Assembly: GCA_034679345.1 (NCBI GenBank)
Contig: JAXDAY010000018.1
Span: forward strand, 7,364-71,363
From: JAXDAY01 sp034679345
GTDB taxonomy: Bacteria > Eisenbacteria > RBG-16-71-46 > CAIMUX01 > VGJL01
Direction of reading: 5' to 3'
Length of the DNA: 64,000 bases
Shown piece after piece: positions 24,682 through 33,981 of this stretch. Each line of letters begins with the position of its first letter. Positions within the stretch are counted from its first letter, which is position 1. Under the pieces are notes generated by a model. That model did not search any database. It worked only from the letters and a program-made list of their open reading frames with translations, and was not told where the DNA came from. The position numbers and the translations under genes were made by a program.

Positions 24682-25910
24682 CGAGAGGTCCCCAGGACGG
24701 AGCGGATTTCCTCGGCGGCCCGATCGAGCGCCTGCTCCGGCGTCTCGCGGCCGACGAGTGCCGAGCTCACGTGGACCTGGATGGCCGATGAGATCGCCGC
24801 GTATCTCGGGTGGACCGGCCGCGGGCGCGCGCGCAGGAGAGCTTCGAACAGCTCGGGATAATGCGGGTGGGATGCCACGATCTCGGAGTCGGAATAGAGC
24901 GAGCGCCGCGCGGGGATCGAGCCGTTCATGCGGTTCAAGATCTTCATGCCTTCCTCTCCGGTCGCAAACTCGATGAAACGCCAGGCGAGATCCGGATTGC
25001 GGCATCCCGCCGCGATCCCGAAGCCCCATCCTCCGAGCGTCGCGGCTGCTTCGCGACCCGGGAGGTGCACCATCGGAACGATTCCCACCTTGCCTCGGAT
25101 GGGGGATCCGCTCTCTTGCGCCTTCGACCAGACATAGGGCCAGTTGCGAAGGAAGATGGCCCTTCCCTCCTGGAACGCGTAGCGCGATTCCTCCTCCTGG
25201 TAGGTGGCGACCGCCGGAGGCGCGATCGTCCCGACGGCTCCCGCCAACCATCGCAGCGCCGCGACAGCCTCCGGGGAGTCCAAGATCACGCGGCCGTTGG
25301 AATCGAGGACGTCTCCGCCATGCCCCCAGAGAACCTCGAGGAACGCACAGACGAGCCCCTCGTACTGGCGGCCCTGAAAGGCGAAGCCCCACAGCTCAGG
25401 GGGGGACTGATGCAGCCTGCACGCGGCGGAGAGCTCATCGAAGGTCTCGGGAGGATTCTCCACGATGTCGCTGCGGTAGAAGAGCAAGCCGGCGTCCGAG
25501 CGCATCGGGACGCGATAGATCCGTTGCTGGTAGATCGAGCCCGCGATGTCGCCCGGCAGGAACTCCTCGCGGCGCTCCGGCGGGAAGCGATCGTCGAGCG
25601 GCATGAGCCACCCCTGGGCCGCGAACTTCGGCACCCAGATCACATCCATGAAGACGAGATCATAGGTGCGGTCTCCGGAGAGGAACGAGGTCGAGTAGAG
25701 CGCCTCGCGCGCGTCGGTCGCCGGCGGACCCTCGACGAGCTCGACTCTGACGCCGGGATGATCCTCCTCAAAGCGGCGGATGATCTCGGCCCAGCCGCCC
25801 CCATTGTCGGCTTGCTCGAGGAATCGAAGGACGTCGCGGTCCTGCCGTTCGCCGCAGCCTGCGGCTGCGATCGCCAGGGCGCACCCTGCCAGCGCGAGAA
25901 GTGTCTTCAC
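24678..25910 (-). CDS. ABC importer extracellular solute-binding lipoprotein (family 1)
   Basis: A 410-residue lipoprotein that captures sugar for the importer. The signal peptide ends in a lipobox with C19 (AIAAAGC). The mature part has the family 1 hallmarks: FEEDHPGVRVELVEGP, YDLVFMDVIWVPKFAAQGWLMPLDD, and the C-terminal GGWGFGIAAGCRNPDLAWRFIEFAT. Similar proteins bind maltose, trehalose or other alpha-glucosides, which the neighbouring glgB supports. The start codon is GTG (25910) behind GGGGAGG. It lies 40 bases after glgB in the same operon. Confidence 0.92.
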   Translation of the reverse strand: MKTLLALAGCALAIAAAGCGERQDRDVLRFLEQADNGGGWAEIIRRFEEDHPGVRVELVEGPPATDAREALYSTSFLSGDRTYDLVFMDVIWVPKFAAQGWLMPLDDRFPPERREEFLPGDIAGSIYQQRIYRVPMRSDAGLLFYRSDIVENPPETFDELSAACRLHQSPPELWGFAFQGRQYEGLVCAFLEVLWGHGGDVLDSNGRVILDSPEAVAALRWLAGAVGTIAPPAVATYQEEESRYAFQEGRAIFLRNWPYVWSKAQESGSPIRGKVGIVPMVHLPGREAAATLGGWGFGIAAGCRNPDLAWRFIEFATGEEGMKILNRMNGSIPARRSLYSDSEIVASHPHYPELFEALLRARPRPVHPRYAAISSAIQVHVSSALVGRETPEQALDRAAEEIRSVLGTSR

Positions 25911-25950
25911 GATGCCTCCCCGGCCGGCACATGCGAGGCGATCGATGCGA

Positions 25951-27879
25951 TCAGCTCGTTCCGGCCCGGCTTTCCGGCTTCAGGAGGAGCATCCCCAGCG
26001 GCGGCAGCGTGAGTCGCAAGGATGCCGGCCTTCCGTGCCAGCTCAGATCCTCGGCGTCGGCGCCTCCGGAGTTGCCCAGCCCGCTGCCTCCGTAGGCCAG
26101 GGCGTCGCTGTTGAGGATCTCGACCCAGCGTCCTGCTCGCGGGACTCCGATCCGATGACCATAGCGCGGGACCGGCGTGAAATTGAAGACGGCGAGAACG
26201 GGCGCTTCCTGTCCCTCCGGGATTCGAAGGAAGGAGAATGTGCTTCCGTCCGCGTCGTTCGCGTCGATCCACTCGAAGCCGGAAGCCTCGCAGTCACGTT
26301 CGTGCAGCGCCTTCTCACGGCGATAGGACGCGTTGAGATCGGCAATCCAGCGCTCCACGCCCTGATGGACCGGGTAGCCGAGGAGGTGCCAATCGAGGCT
26401 CGTCTCGTGGCTCCACTCGCTCGACTGTCCGAACTCGGCCCCCATGAAGAGGAGTTTCTTGCCCGGCTGCGCGTACATCCACCCATAGAGGAGGCGGAGG
26501 TTTGCGAATCGCTGCCATTCGTCGCCCGGCATCCGGGCGAGGAGCGATCCCTTGCCGTGAACGACCTCGTCGTGCGAGAGCGGCAGCACGAAGCTCTCGT
26601 GGAAGGCGTAGAGCATTCGAACTGACATGTCGTGATGGTGGTAGCGGCGGTGGATCGGGTCGCGGCGCATGTAGCCCAGCGTGTCGTGCATCCAGCCCAT
26701 GTCCCACTTGTAGCCGAAGCCGAGCCCGCCGACATGGGTCGGGCGCGAGACGGCCGGCCAGGCCGTCGACTCCTCGGCAATCGACTGGATGTCGGGCAGC
26801 GCCGCGTAGAGCGAGGCGTTCAGCCACCGGAGGAAGCCGATCGCCTCCAGGTTCTCCCGGCCCCCGTGGGCGTTCGGGATCCACTCCCCGTCCTGGCGCG
26901 CGTAGTCGAGGTAGAGCATCGATGCGACGGCATCGACGCGAAGCGCGTCCGCGTGGTAGCGCTCGAGCCAGAACAGGGCGCTGCTCGCGAGGAAGGAGCG
27001 CACCTCATGCCGCCCATAGTTGAAGATCGAGCTGCGCCAGTCGGGATGGAAGCCCTGCCTCGGATCGGCGTGCTCGTAGAGGTGCGTTCCGTCGAAGAAG
27101 GCCAGCCCATGACCGTCGGCGGGGAAGTGGGAAGGCACCCAGTCGAGGATCACGCCGATCCCGCGACGGTGGAGGTGGTCAATCAGGAACATGAGATCCT
27201 GCGGCGTTCCGTAGCGCGCGGTCGGCGCGAAGTAGCCCGCGCATTGGTAGCCCCACGATCCATAGAAGGGATGCTCCATGACCGGGAGGAGCTCCACGTG
27301 CGTGAAACCGAGGCGCGCGACGTGCTCGGCGAGCATGGGAGCGATCTCCCGATAGGTGAGCGATCGGTTGCCCTCCTCCGGCACGCGGCGCCAAGATCCG
27401 AGATGGACCTCGTAGATGGAGACCGGCGACCGGTGGGAGGAGCGAGCGCCGCGCTCGGCCATCCAGTCGCCGTCTGTCCAGGAAAAGTCGAGGTCCCAGA
27501 CGTTCGATGCGGTTCGCGGCGGAGTCTCGTGGCAGAACGCGAACGGATCGGCCTTTTCGAGCCAACGTTCCGTGTCGCGGGGATGGATGGCGTACTTGTA
27601 GACCGTCCCGCGGCCGAGCCTCTCGATCCATCCCTCCCAGATCCCGGAAGAGCCCCTGGGATGCAGGGGGTGGGTCGCGCGACTCCAGCCATTGAAGTCG
27701 CCGACCACGGATACGGCGTCGGCATTCGGAGCCCAGACGGCGAAGTAGGAGCCCGCAACCCCTTGCCTACAATATAAATGCGAGCCGAGCTTCTCGAAGA
27801 GCCTGAAGTGGGACCCTTCGTTGAAGAGGTAAAGATCCTCCTCCGTGAGCAGGGAGGCATCGTGATGGATCGAGGGCAT
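25951..27879 (-). CDS. glgB: 1,4-alpha-glucan branching enzyme
   Basis: Forms alpha-1,6 branches in glycogen. The 642-residue protein has an N-terminal CBM48 domain (AVWAPNADAVSVVGDFNGW), a GH13 barrel (YEVHLGSW, GVILDWVPSHFPADGHGL) with catalytic nucleophile in DALRVDAVASM, acid/base in IAEEST and the transition-state Asp in LSHDEVVHGKGS, and a C-terminal beta domain ending PPLGMLLLKPE. It lacks the extra N-terminal module of E. coli GlgB. ATG 27879 (MPSIHHDASLL) has no clear ribosome site; the frame continues upstream through the DinB-fold gene but that part is not GlgB-like. It shares an operon with an alpha-glucoside-type importer. Confidence 0.95.
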   Translation of the reverse strand: MPSIHHDASLLTEEDLYLFNEGSHFRLFEKLGSHLYCRQGVAGSYFAVWAPNADAVSVVGDFNGWSRATHPLHPRGSSGIWEGWIERLGRGTVYKYAIHPRDTERWLEKADPFAFCHETPPRTASNVWDLDFSWTDGDWMAERGARSSHRSPVSIYEVHLGSWRRVPEEGNRSLTYREIAPMLAEHVARLGFTHVELLPVMEHPFYGSWGYQCAGYFAPTARYGTPQDLMFLIDHLHRRGIGVILDWVPSHFPADGHGLAFFDGTHLYEHADPRQGFHPDWRSSIFNYGRHEVRSFLASSALFWLERYHADALRVDAVASMLYLDYARQDGEWIPNAHGGRENLEAIGFLRWLNASLYAALPDIQSIAEESTAWPAVSRPTHVGGLGFGYKWDMGWMHDTLGYMRRDPIHRRYHHHDMSVRMLYAFHESFVLPLSHDEVVHGKGSLLARMPGDEWQRFANLRLLYGWMYAQPGKKLLFMGAEFGQSSEWSHETSLDWHLLGYPVHQGVERWIADLNASYRREKALHERDCEASGFEWIDANDADGSTFSFLRIPEGQEAPVLAVFNFTPVPRYGHRIGVPRAGRWVEILNSDALAYGGSGLGNSGGADAEDLSWHGRPASLRLTLPPLGMLLLKPESRAGTS

Positions 27880-27905
27880 TGATGACGTCGAACCGCCCGG
27901 CTCTT

Positions 27906-28406
27906 TCACCACGGCGCTGGCATGTCGAACTGCTGCCACTCCTCGCGCGAGGGGCCGTAGACGCCCGGAACCTGGAGGCCCGCCTGGCGCATGAGGACGG
28001 TCATCTGTCCGCGGTGATGCGCCTGATGGACGATCAGCACGGAGAGCACCATTCCCCGGCGCCACGACTCCCCATACATCGGCACCTCCACCTCGAGCCC
28101 GGCGTCGTCCCAGCTCCGGCCGATCTGCTCGAGCAACGCCTCGGATGACTTGGCATACGTCTCGCGGATCTGCGTGATCGAACCGGGCACGGGGGCGTCC
28201 TCCCCGGGCCACGGGATCGGCGAGCCGGCATGCGCCATCATCTCGCCAAGGCTCAGGGTCACATGCCAGGCGAGCTGTCCCAGGCTTCGTCCCGTAGCCG
28301 TGACCCTCTGGTTCAGCGACGCGTCGGTCAGAGCGTCGAAGACCTTCAGCGTCGCGTCTCGTTCCGCCGCCCAACCCGTCAAGAAGTCCTCAATCCGCCG
28401 CATCAT
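27906..28406 (-). CDS. DinB-fold (DUF664-like) putative metal-dependent enzyme
   Basis: A 166-residue four-helix protein. Three histidines expected to bind a metal are visible: H48 in LGQLAWHVT and two in VHQAHHRGQMTVL. The family includes thiol-S-transferases and DNA-damage-inducible proteins of unknown activity, despite the name not a polymerase. It begins the run that continues into glgB (26 bases), and ends 14 bases upstream-to-downstream of the aminopeptidase gene, so it may be the hinge between two operons. Substrate is unknown. No LexA box lies in front of it. Confidence 0.85.
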   Translation of the reverse strand: MMRRIEDFLTGWAAERDATLKVFDALTDASLNQRVTATGRSLGQLAWHVTLSLGEMMAHAGSPIPWPGEDAPVPGSITQIRETYAKSSEALLEQIGRSWDDAGLEVEVPMYGESWRRGMVLSVLIVHQAHHRGQMTVLMRQAGLQVPGVYGPSREEWQQFDMPAPW

Positions 28407-28420
28407 GGCCGCCTCCTCGA

Positions 28421-31033
28421 TTACCGGGTCCTGGCTCGCTTCCTGGGGGGGCCTCCGATCAGGCCTCTCCGCGCGGGCCTCTCCTCGAGCTTCCGGATGG
28501 TCTCCTTCATCTCCTTCGATTCGCTTCGGAGCTGCTCGAGTTCGCTGCGAAGTCGATCGACATCCTCTCCGCGCTTGCGCTGCCCGGCGAGTTCCTCGGC
28601 CGCGAGGAGATAAGCGTTCGCGAGGCGCGCGTCGGGCGTGGCCGAAGCCGCGCGTCGAAGCGCCCCGACGCCACCCTCGCGCCCGAGCGAGACCAGGGCC
28701 TCCGTCGCGCGGCTGGACACCAGCCGGTCCGGGTCCTCGAGAGAGCGAGAGATCTCCTCCTCCGCCGCAGGAGCGATCTCGGGGCGGGCCGAGCCGAGAT
28801 CGGCGAGCGCGCGCAGCGCGGCGAGGCGGCAGGACCAGTAGCGCCTGGGATCGGCGGCGATCGCCGCCAGGTCGCCGAAGACCGAAGAGTCGCGCGTCGC
28901 CGCCATCCCCGTCGCCACGCCGGTGGCGAGCGTGTCATGCCATGAGGAGCGCTTCAGAGCCGCCCGGAGCCTCGCGACCGCCTGGGCGTCCCCGGTGCGG
29001 CCGAGCGATGCGGCCGCCTCCCCCTCGACGAAGTAGCTCGGGTCGCCGCTTTCGAGGATCCGTCGCAGGGCCGCTGCCGCCTTGGCTGAGCGGAAGCTCC
29101 CGAGGGCGGCGAGGACCGCGCGGCGCGCCTTCGCGTGCTTGAGCGACACCGCCGAGAGCAGAATCTCAAGGGCGTGGGGAGATCGGATGCGTCCGAGAGC
29201 CCTCGCCGCCTCCGACTGCACCCCCCAGAAGGGATCCTCGCGCAGGACGCGCGCGAGGAGGAGCTCGTCCTTGCGGGTCGGCTTCTCGGCGAGTTGGCGG
29301 ACGGCGATGACGCGGGCGTAGACGCTCTTCTCCCGGCTCGCGCCGGTGAGGGAGGCCTCGAGCCACTCGGAAGCCTGCTGGAGCTTCCACGTCGCGAGAA
29401 TGGCGCCCAATGGATCGATCGTGACGAAGCGCGGTTTGGCCGACAGGTCGATGTAGAAGGTCTGCTCGATCCTGTCCATCTCGAAGCTCTGGACGTGCGC
29501 GCGTTTCCCCTCGAGGGCGCATTCGATCCGAATCGGCAGCTTGTAGATCGGAGTCCCCGAGTCGGTCTTCTGAACCTGCTTGAGGACGACGCGGAGCCGG
29601 TTCTCCTTCTCGTCCCAGGAGAGGGAGCCCTCGATCTCCGCATGACCGGGGCTCATGACCCACTGGTCGAAGAACTCGCTCAAGTTGCGCCCGGAAGCGT
29701 CTTCGAAGGCGCGGATCAGGTCGATCGTCTCAACGCATCCCTGCGCATGGCGTCGCAGGTAGAGCCGCAGGGCCTTCCAGAAGAGATCGTCGCCGATCTT
29801 GCGGCGGAGCATATGGAGGACCCACGCCGCCTTCGGGTACAGGTGCATGTCGAAGAGGTCCTGGGGATATGCGTAGCGGTTGCTCACGATCGCGCGCCGG
29901 TAGGGCTCGGCCATGTAGGTGGCAGCGTTCACGTGCATCTCGTAGTCGAACTCGTCGCGCCCGAGGTCCTCGCCCTTCCAGAGCGCCTCGAAGTAGGTCG
30001 CGAAGCCCTCATTGAGCCATGCGTGCGCCCACGACTTGCACGTCACCAGATCGCCGAACCACTGATGAGCGAGTTCATGGGCGACCAGCCCGTCGCTGGA
30101 GAAATCGAGATGCGCGCGGGCGTCGTGGAGGGTCCGGTCCGTCTGGCTTGTGGCGGAGGTGTTCTCCATCCCGCCAAAGTGGAACTGGCGGATCGCGATC
30201 TGCGAGTACTTCTCGTAGGGATAGGGGAAGTCGAGGATCCGCGAGAAGAAGTCGATCATCTTGGGCGTCTTGCCGAAGGAGCGGCGAGCCTCCTCCTTGC
30301 GGTGCGGCTCGACGAAGTAGTCGACGGGGATTCCCTCCCACTCGTCGGCGACGCGAGCGAACTCGCCCACAACGAGGGTGATCAGGTAGGAGACATGGGG
30401 GACCGACTCGAACCAGTGGTAGATCTGCTTCGATCCCTTCCGCGAGACGCCGAGCAGCCTTCCATTGGAGATTGCGCTGTAGCGGGGGTCGACCTTGACG
30501 ATCATCTCGGTCGTCATCCGCTCGTTCGGGGCGTCGAGGCATGGGATCCAGTAGCGCGCCTCCTCGTCCTGTCCCTGGCTCCAGAGCTGCCAGCTCGCCT
30601 TGGGCTCCGCCGGCGTCGGTCCGAAGAAGTAGAGCCCGAGGACCGGATGATCGACCTCGTAGGCGATGACGAGATCCACCGAGTCGGAGATCTTCTTCGG
30701 AAAGCGGACGGTGAGCTTGCGATCGAGATAGGTCGCGTCGAGTTTCTTCCCTGACCCGTCCCGGACGGAGCGGATCTTGAGATCGACCGCATCCAGGATG
30801 ATCGAGTCGAAGGGGCCGTAGGCCGCCCGCAGCCTCTGGGTGCAGACGGCGTCGATGTGGTGTCTGGGCAGGTCGACCGAGATCTCGAGACGGAGATGCT
30901 CGACATCGCACGTGCGGTCGGGAGCGTACTTTGGAGCCTCCTCCTTCAGGGTCCACTTCGCAATGCCGCGCCGGTAGCTCCTGCACGCGAATCGGTCGTT
31001 TGACTCCGAGGCCATCCCGTTCCACTGGCTCAT
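28421..31033 (-). CDS. M1-family zinc aminopeptidase with HEAT repeats
   Basis: An 870-residue peptidase. After an N-terminal beta domain (LRLEISVDLPRHHIDAVCTQRL) come the GGMEN exopeptidase loop and the zinc site H319-E320-LA-H323 with E342 in WLNEGFATYFE, spaced exactly as in M1 enzymes. The last third (about 580-830) is a series of HEAT-like helical repeats (LLARVLREDPFWGVQSEAARALGRI, LADLGSARPEIAPAAEEEI). The C-terminus is a short coiled coil (SELEQLRSESKEMKETIRKLEE). GAGGAGG precedes ATG 31033. There is no signal peptide, so it should be cytoplasmic unless exported another way. Related proteins are annotated as aminopeptidase N-like. Confidence 0.92.
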   Translation of the reverse strand: MSQWNGMASESNDRFACRSYRRGIAKWTLKEEAPKYAPDRTCDVEHLRLEISVDLPRHHIDAVCTQRLRAAYGPFDSIILDAVDLKIRSVRDGSGKKLDATYLDRKLTVRFPKKISDSVDLVIAYEVDHPVLGLYFFGPTPAEPKASWQLWSQGQDEEARYWIPCLDAPNERMTTEMIVKVDPRYSAISNGRLLGVSRKGSKQIYHWFESVPHVSYLITLVVGEFARVADEWEGIPVDYFVEPHRKEEARRSFGKTPKMIDFFSRILDFPYPYEKYSQIAIRQFHFGGMENTSATSQTDRTLHDARAHLDFSSDGLVAHELAHQWFGDLVTCKSWAHAWLNEGFATYFEALWKGEDLGRDEFDYEMHVNAATYMAEPYRRAIVSNRYAYPQDLFDMHLYPKAAWVLHMLRRKIGDDLFWKALRLYLRRHAQGCVETIDLIRAFEDASGRNLSEFFDQWVMSPGHAEIEGSLSWDEKENRLRVVLKQVQKTDSGTPIYKLPIRIECALEGKRAHVQSFEMDRIEQTFYIDLSAKPRFVTIDPLGAILATWKLQQASEWLEASLTGASREKSVYARVIAVRQLAEKPTRKDELLLARVLREDPFWGVQSEAARALGRIRSPHALEILLSAVSLKHAKARRAVLAALGSFRSAKAAAALRRILESGDPSYFVEGEAAASLGRTGDAQAVARLRAALKRSSWHDTLATGVATGMAATRDSSVFGDLAAIAADPRRYWSCRLAALRALADLGSARPEIAPAAEEEISRSLEDPDRLVSSRATEALVSLGREGGVGALRRAASATPDARLANAYLLAAEELAGQRKRGEDVDRLRSELEQLRSESKEMKETIRKLEERPARRGLIGGPPRKRARTR

Positions 31034-31064
31034 TCGTTCCTCCTCGAGTCCGGTCGATCGGTCC

Positions 31065-31802
31065 CTAGCGCCCGAACTCCACGGTCGCTCCGATCATGAA
31101 GGTGAGCAAGTCGGTTCGCGATTCGCTCAGGTCGTAGACGACCCGAGAGCCCGAGCGACGGATGGAGTTCTCCTTGAGATACTTCGCCTTCCCGCCGGCG
31201 AGATAGCGCGCCTGCAGATCGATGAAGACTCCCCGAAGCACGCTCGTGCCTTCCGTCGACCCGCTGTAGACGCGCACGAGGAGCCCGCCGCCGCCTCCGT
31301 AGGAGACAGTGGTGTCGTCCTGATTCGTGCTGCTCGCGATCTGCTCCTGGCTGTCCTCGTCTTCGATCTTCGTCTCGGTCCACAGGTAGTTGAAGCCGAC
31401 CAGACCGTCGAGATAGGGGCGGATCGCGCCTGGGAGCGGTGAAAGGCGCAGGACGAAGTTTCCCTTCGCGATGCTGTTGGTGGTCGTCACATCGACTTCG
31501 ACATCGGGGATGTTCGTGCTGAAGGGCTCCTTGCGGGTCTCATCGCCGTAAGAGAGCAGAGCAAGGTCGACGCCGATGAGGACCGGGCTGTCGGCCGGAC
31601 GAAACATCGCTCCGAAACCGATCCCGTATCCGTCGTTCTCCACGTTGTCCCCGAAGGCCCCCTGGGGATAGGCGCCGATGAACCCGATCGACCCCTCTCC
31701 CCGTGGGCCGGCGTGCGCGATCGACGCGATGAGGATGCACCCCAGCATGCTGGCCGAGGCGACCCGGCGCGCGAGCCGCATGAACAATCCGAGCCTTGCC
31801 AT
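31065..31802 (-). CDS. Predicted outer-membrane beta-barrel protein
   Basis: A 245-residue exported protein. Signal peptide with MLGCILIASIAHA precedes GPRGEGSIGFIGAYPQGAFGDNV. The rest alternates aromatic and hydrophobic residues as in small porin-like barrels (GIGFGAMFRPADSPVLIGVDLALLSYG, GNFVLRLSPLPGAIRPYLDGLVGFNYLWTE, VFIDLQARYLAGGKAKYL, TFMIGATVEFGR). A Ser/Thr/Asp/Glu-rich loop (EDEDSQEQIASSTNQDD) lies between strands. Function is unknown. AGAGGAGA precedes ATG 31802. It lies 31 bases before the aminopeptidase gene on the same strand. Confidence 0.82.
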   Translation of the reverse strand: MARLGLFMRLARRVASASMLGCILIASIAHAGPRGEGSIGFIGAYPQGAFGDNVENDGYGIGFGAMFRPADSPVLIGVDLALLSYGDETRKEPFSTNIPDVEVDVTTTNSIAKGNFVLRLSPLPGAIRPYLDGLVGFNYLWTETKIEDEDSQEQIASSTNQDDTTVSYGGGGGLLVRVYSGSTEGTSVLRGVFIDLQARYLAGGKAKYLKENSIRRSGSRVVYDLSESRTDLLTFMIGATVEFGR

Positions 31803-31908
31803 TGCCGTATCTCCTCTGGCGGGCGGCCGAACGCCCGAGCCCTGTCGAATCCCACGGGATTCTAGCGGGGGCGCAAGCCCCGGGACAGGTCGAAACGCTC
31901 GGAACGCT

Positions 31909-32913
31909 CTAGTCTCTCGCGGCCTCCTCGATGAGCGACTCGAATCGGGGATCGTCCCGCAGACTGGCGAAGTCCGGGTCGCTCCGAGCCTGCTCGGCGA
32001 GGCTCGGACGCATCCGAAGCGCCTCGGAGAGAAGGTTGAAGGCTTCCTCACACATGCCCCCGCGAGCGTGATAGCAGGCGAGATGGTAGCGGAGTTCCCC
32101 ATCCTGTGGCCGCAGGGAGATCGCCTCGCGCCCCATCGCGTAGGCCCGATCGAAGGCTCCTTGCTCGACGAGGCGGTAACCCTCGGTCACGAGGGCGCTC
32201 GGCTTCCAGAGCTCGTAGATGCGGCGGAGCTCCGCGATCGGATCCACCGCGTCGTCGACGCGCAGGTCGCAGTAACGGTCGTTGAACCCGGCGTACCCGG
32301 CGCCCTCGCGCACGATGAGCAGGGCCGCTGACTGCATGCCCCTCGAGTCGCCTCCCGCGGCTTGTCCGGCCTCGAGGGCAGCGAGCAGCCGATCGCCGAG
32401 GATCCCTGGGGTCTTCTGAAAGGCGTCGGCCATGCCGCGAACCGTCGCCTCGCTCACGAGGATGTTCCCCTGCGCGGCGAATCCGGGACCGCTCGAGCCG
32501 CCCGCCCAGGCCATGCACTCGCTTCCGGTGAACGTGGCGCTCCGGCCCTGGGCGTCGACCACGCCGATCTGACGGCGCCCCGAGAGAGAGTCCGACCCGG
32601 TCAGCGCGACGATGACCTCATCGGGGGTCTTTCCGGCCGCGAGGAGATCGAGCCCCCTCGGGCCATAGGTCGTGTTGGCGAAAGCCTGCGTGGCGATCGC
32701 TCCCACGTTCGCCCGGGCGTGGGGCACCACCGAGCCGACCGCGAAGAACTTCGACTGCACGATCACGCCGAGGTCGCCCGTCTCCGGGTCGTAGCCCACG
32801 CAAGAAAACGTCGCGATCGTCTCCTGCGACGGAGCCGATGCCGCAGGCGCGGCGAGCGCGACGAGGGCTGCCGCCCAGATGATCCAAATGGCACATCGCC
32901 CTGTAGGTCTCAT
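31909..32913 (-). CDS. Secreted DUF1028 protein with TPR tail
   Basis: A 334-residue protein. Signal peptide MRPTGRCAIWIIWAAALVALAAPAASA, then the DUF1028 domain (about 30-240), recalling the Ntn-hydrolase fold: TFSCVGYDPETGDLGVIVQSKFFAVGS, ATQAFANTTYGPRGLDLLAAG, RQIGVVDAQGRSATFTG and AAQGNILV. The C-terminal 90 residues form TPR-like repeats (YRLVEQGAFDRAYAMGREAISLRPQDGELRYHLACYHARGG). The TPR tail suggests a protein partner. Function of DUF1028 is unsettled. GGGAGGTG precedes the ATG. It is divergent from the radical SAM gene and lies about 100 bases before the beta-barrel gene on the same strand. Confidence 0.9.
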   Translation of the reverse strand: MRPTGRCAIWIIWAAALVALAAPAASAPSQETIATFSCVGYDPETGDLGVIVQSKFFAVGSVVPHARANVGAIATQAFANTTYGPRGLDLLAAGKTPDEVIVALTGSDSLSGRRQIGVVDAQGRSATFTGSECMAWAGGSSGPGFAAQGNILVSEATVRGMADAFQKTPGILGDRLLAALEAGQAAGGDSRGMQSAALLIVREGAGYAGFNDRYCDLRVDDAVDPIAELRRIYELWKPSALVTEGYRLVEQGAFDRAYAMGREAISLRPQDGELRYHLACYHARGGMCEEAFNLLSEALRMRPSLAEQARSDPDFASLRDDPRFESLIEEAARD

Positions 32914-32949
32914 CCATCACCTCCCGGTCGGATCCGATCTCGAAGAGCC

Positions 32950-32978
32950 TTGCGGCGACCATCCTAGCTCTTTAGCAT
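32950..32978 (+). promoter_or_regulatory. Possible promoter of the radical SAM gene
   Basis: TTGCGG (32950-32955) and TAGCAT (32973-32978) with a 17-base spacer, 30 bases before the ATG at 33008. A modest sigma70-like match in a divergent gap. Confidence 0.35.
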
Positions 32979-33007
32979 CGCAGGCGTCACTCGACCGTGG
33001 AGGCGCG

Positions 33008-33904
33008 ATGCCCCTGACCGCCGTACACCTACGGCTGACTTACCGGTGCGTTCACGAGTGCGATCACTGCGCGCACTGGGGCGCTCCCTGGCAGGATGCC
33101 GCGATGACCCGGATCGAGGTGATGCGGGTGCTGGACGACGCCTCCGAGATCGCGAGCGTCGAGTCGATCCGCTTCGAGGGCGGGGAGCCGTTCCTCTACT
33201 ATCCGATCCTGCTCGAGGGGATCCGGGCCGCGCGGGCTCGCGGCTTCCGTGTGGAGGTCTCGACGAGCGGGAGCTGGGCTTCCGACCCCGCCGCCGCCAT
33301 CGAATGGCTCGCTCCGCTCGCCTCGTCCGGCGTCCAGTGGATCGGGATTCATGACGACCGCTTCCGTCCGCCGGCTCCCGGCCCGGATCGGACCGCGCTT
33401 GCGATGGGCGCCGCGGAGATCCTGGGGATTCCCTGCTTCGTGGAGCGCTGTGGACCGCCGACCACCCGCGCTGGCGGGATGGAGACCGACCGCAGCCTCC
33501 TGCTTCGGGGCCGGGCTGCCGACGGGCTCGAGGGGCGGGTCGCGCCCGCGGGACCGGAAGCTCTGGATCGTTGCGGCCACGAGGATCTTCGCTCTCCGCG
33601 GCGGGTCCACGTCGATCCCTACGGACTGGTACTGCTCTGCCCCGGCATCGCCATCGGGAGTCTCTACTGGGATACGCTTCGCGGCGTGATGGAGCAGTAT
33701 GCCCCCGATCGAGATCCGGTGCTTGCCCCCCTCTTGCGCGGCGGTCCGGAGGCGTTGGCGCGGGAACTGGGCGTCGAGCTTCCCGCGGGCGAGGCGAGCG
33801 CCTGCCAGGCCTGCTATCGAGTCCGCGAGGCCCTCCGGGAGCGCTTTCCCGACCGGCTCGGCCCTCCGGCCGTCTACGGGGCGCGGGGTCGGGCCTTCGC
33901 CTGA
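33008..33904 (+). CDS. Radical SAM protein of unknown function
   Basis: A 298-residue enzyme with the radical SAM motif C14xxxC18xxC21 (LRLTYRCVHECDHCAHWGAPW), then FEGGEPFLYYPILLEGI (the GGEP SAM-binding motif) and EVSTSGSWA. The second half carries further cysteines (CGHEDL, LCPGIAIG and CQACYR), as in SPASM-like auxiliary cluster domains. No peptide substrate gene is evident nearby. The ATG at 33008 follows GGAGG with 5 bases spacing. The shorter length and relaxed C-terminus argue against a known rSAM family such as PqqE. The carbonic anhydrase gene follows after 77 bases. Confidence 0.85.
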   Translation: MPLTAVHLRLTYRCVHECDHCAHWGAPWQDAAMTRIEVMRVLDDASEIASVESIRFEGGEPFLYYPILLEGIRAARARGFRVEVSTSGSWASDPAAAIEWLAPLASSGVQWIGIHDDRFRPPAPGPDRTALAMGAAEILGIPCFVERCGPPTTRAGGMETDRSLLLRGRAADGLEGRVAPAGPEALDRCGHEDLRSPRRVHVDPYGLVLLCPGIAIGSLYWDTLRGVMEQYAPDRDPVLAPLLRGGPEALARELGVELPAGEASACQACYRVREALRERFPDRLGPPAVYGARGRAFA

Positions 33905-33981
33905 CGGCGCCTTCCGTCTATTCTCTGGGGTTTCCGTGCGCCAACAGCACGACTCCGCGCGGGGTCGAGGGAGGTTCGAGC

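Noticed and set aside
28421..28620. The long coiled-coil end of the M1 aminopeptidase as a separate protein.
   Set aside because: It is in frame with, and continuous with, the HEAT repeats; no start codon with a ribosome site lies between.
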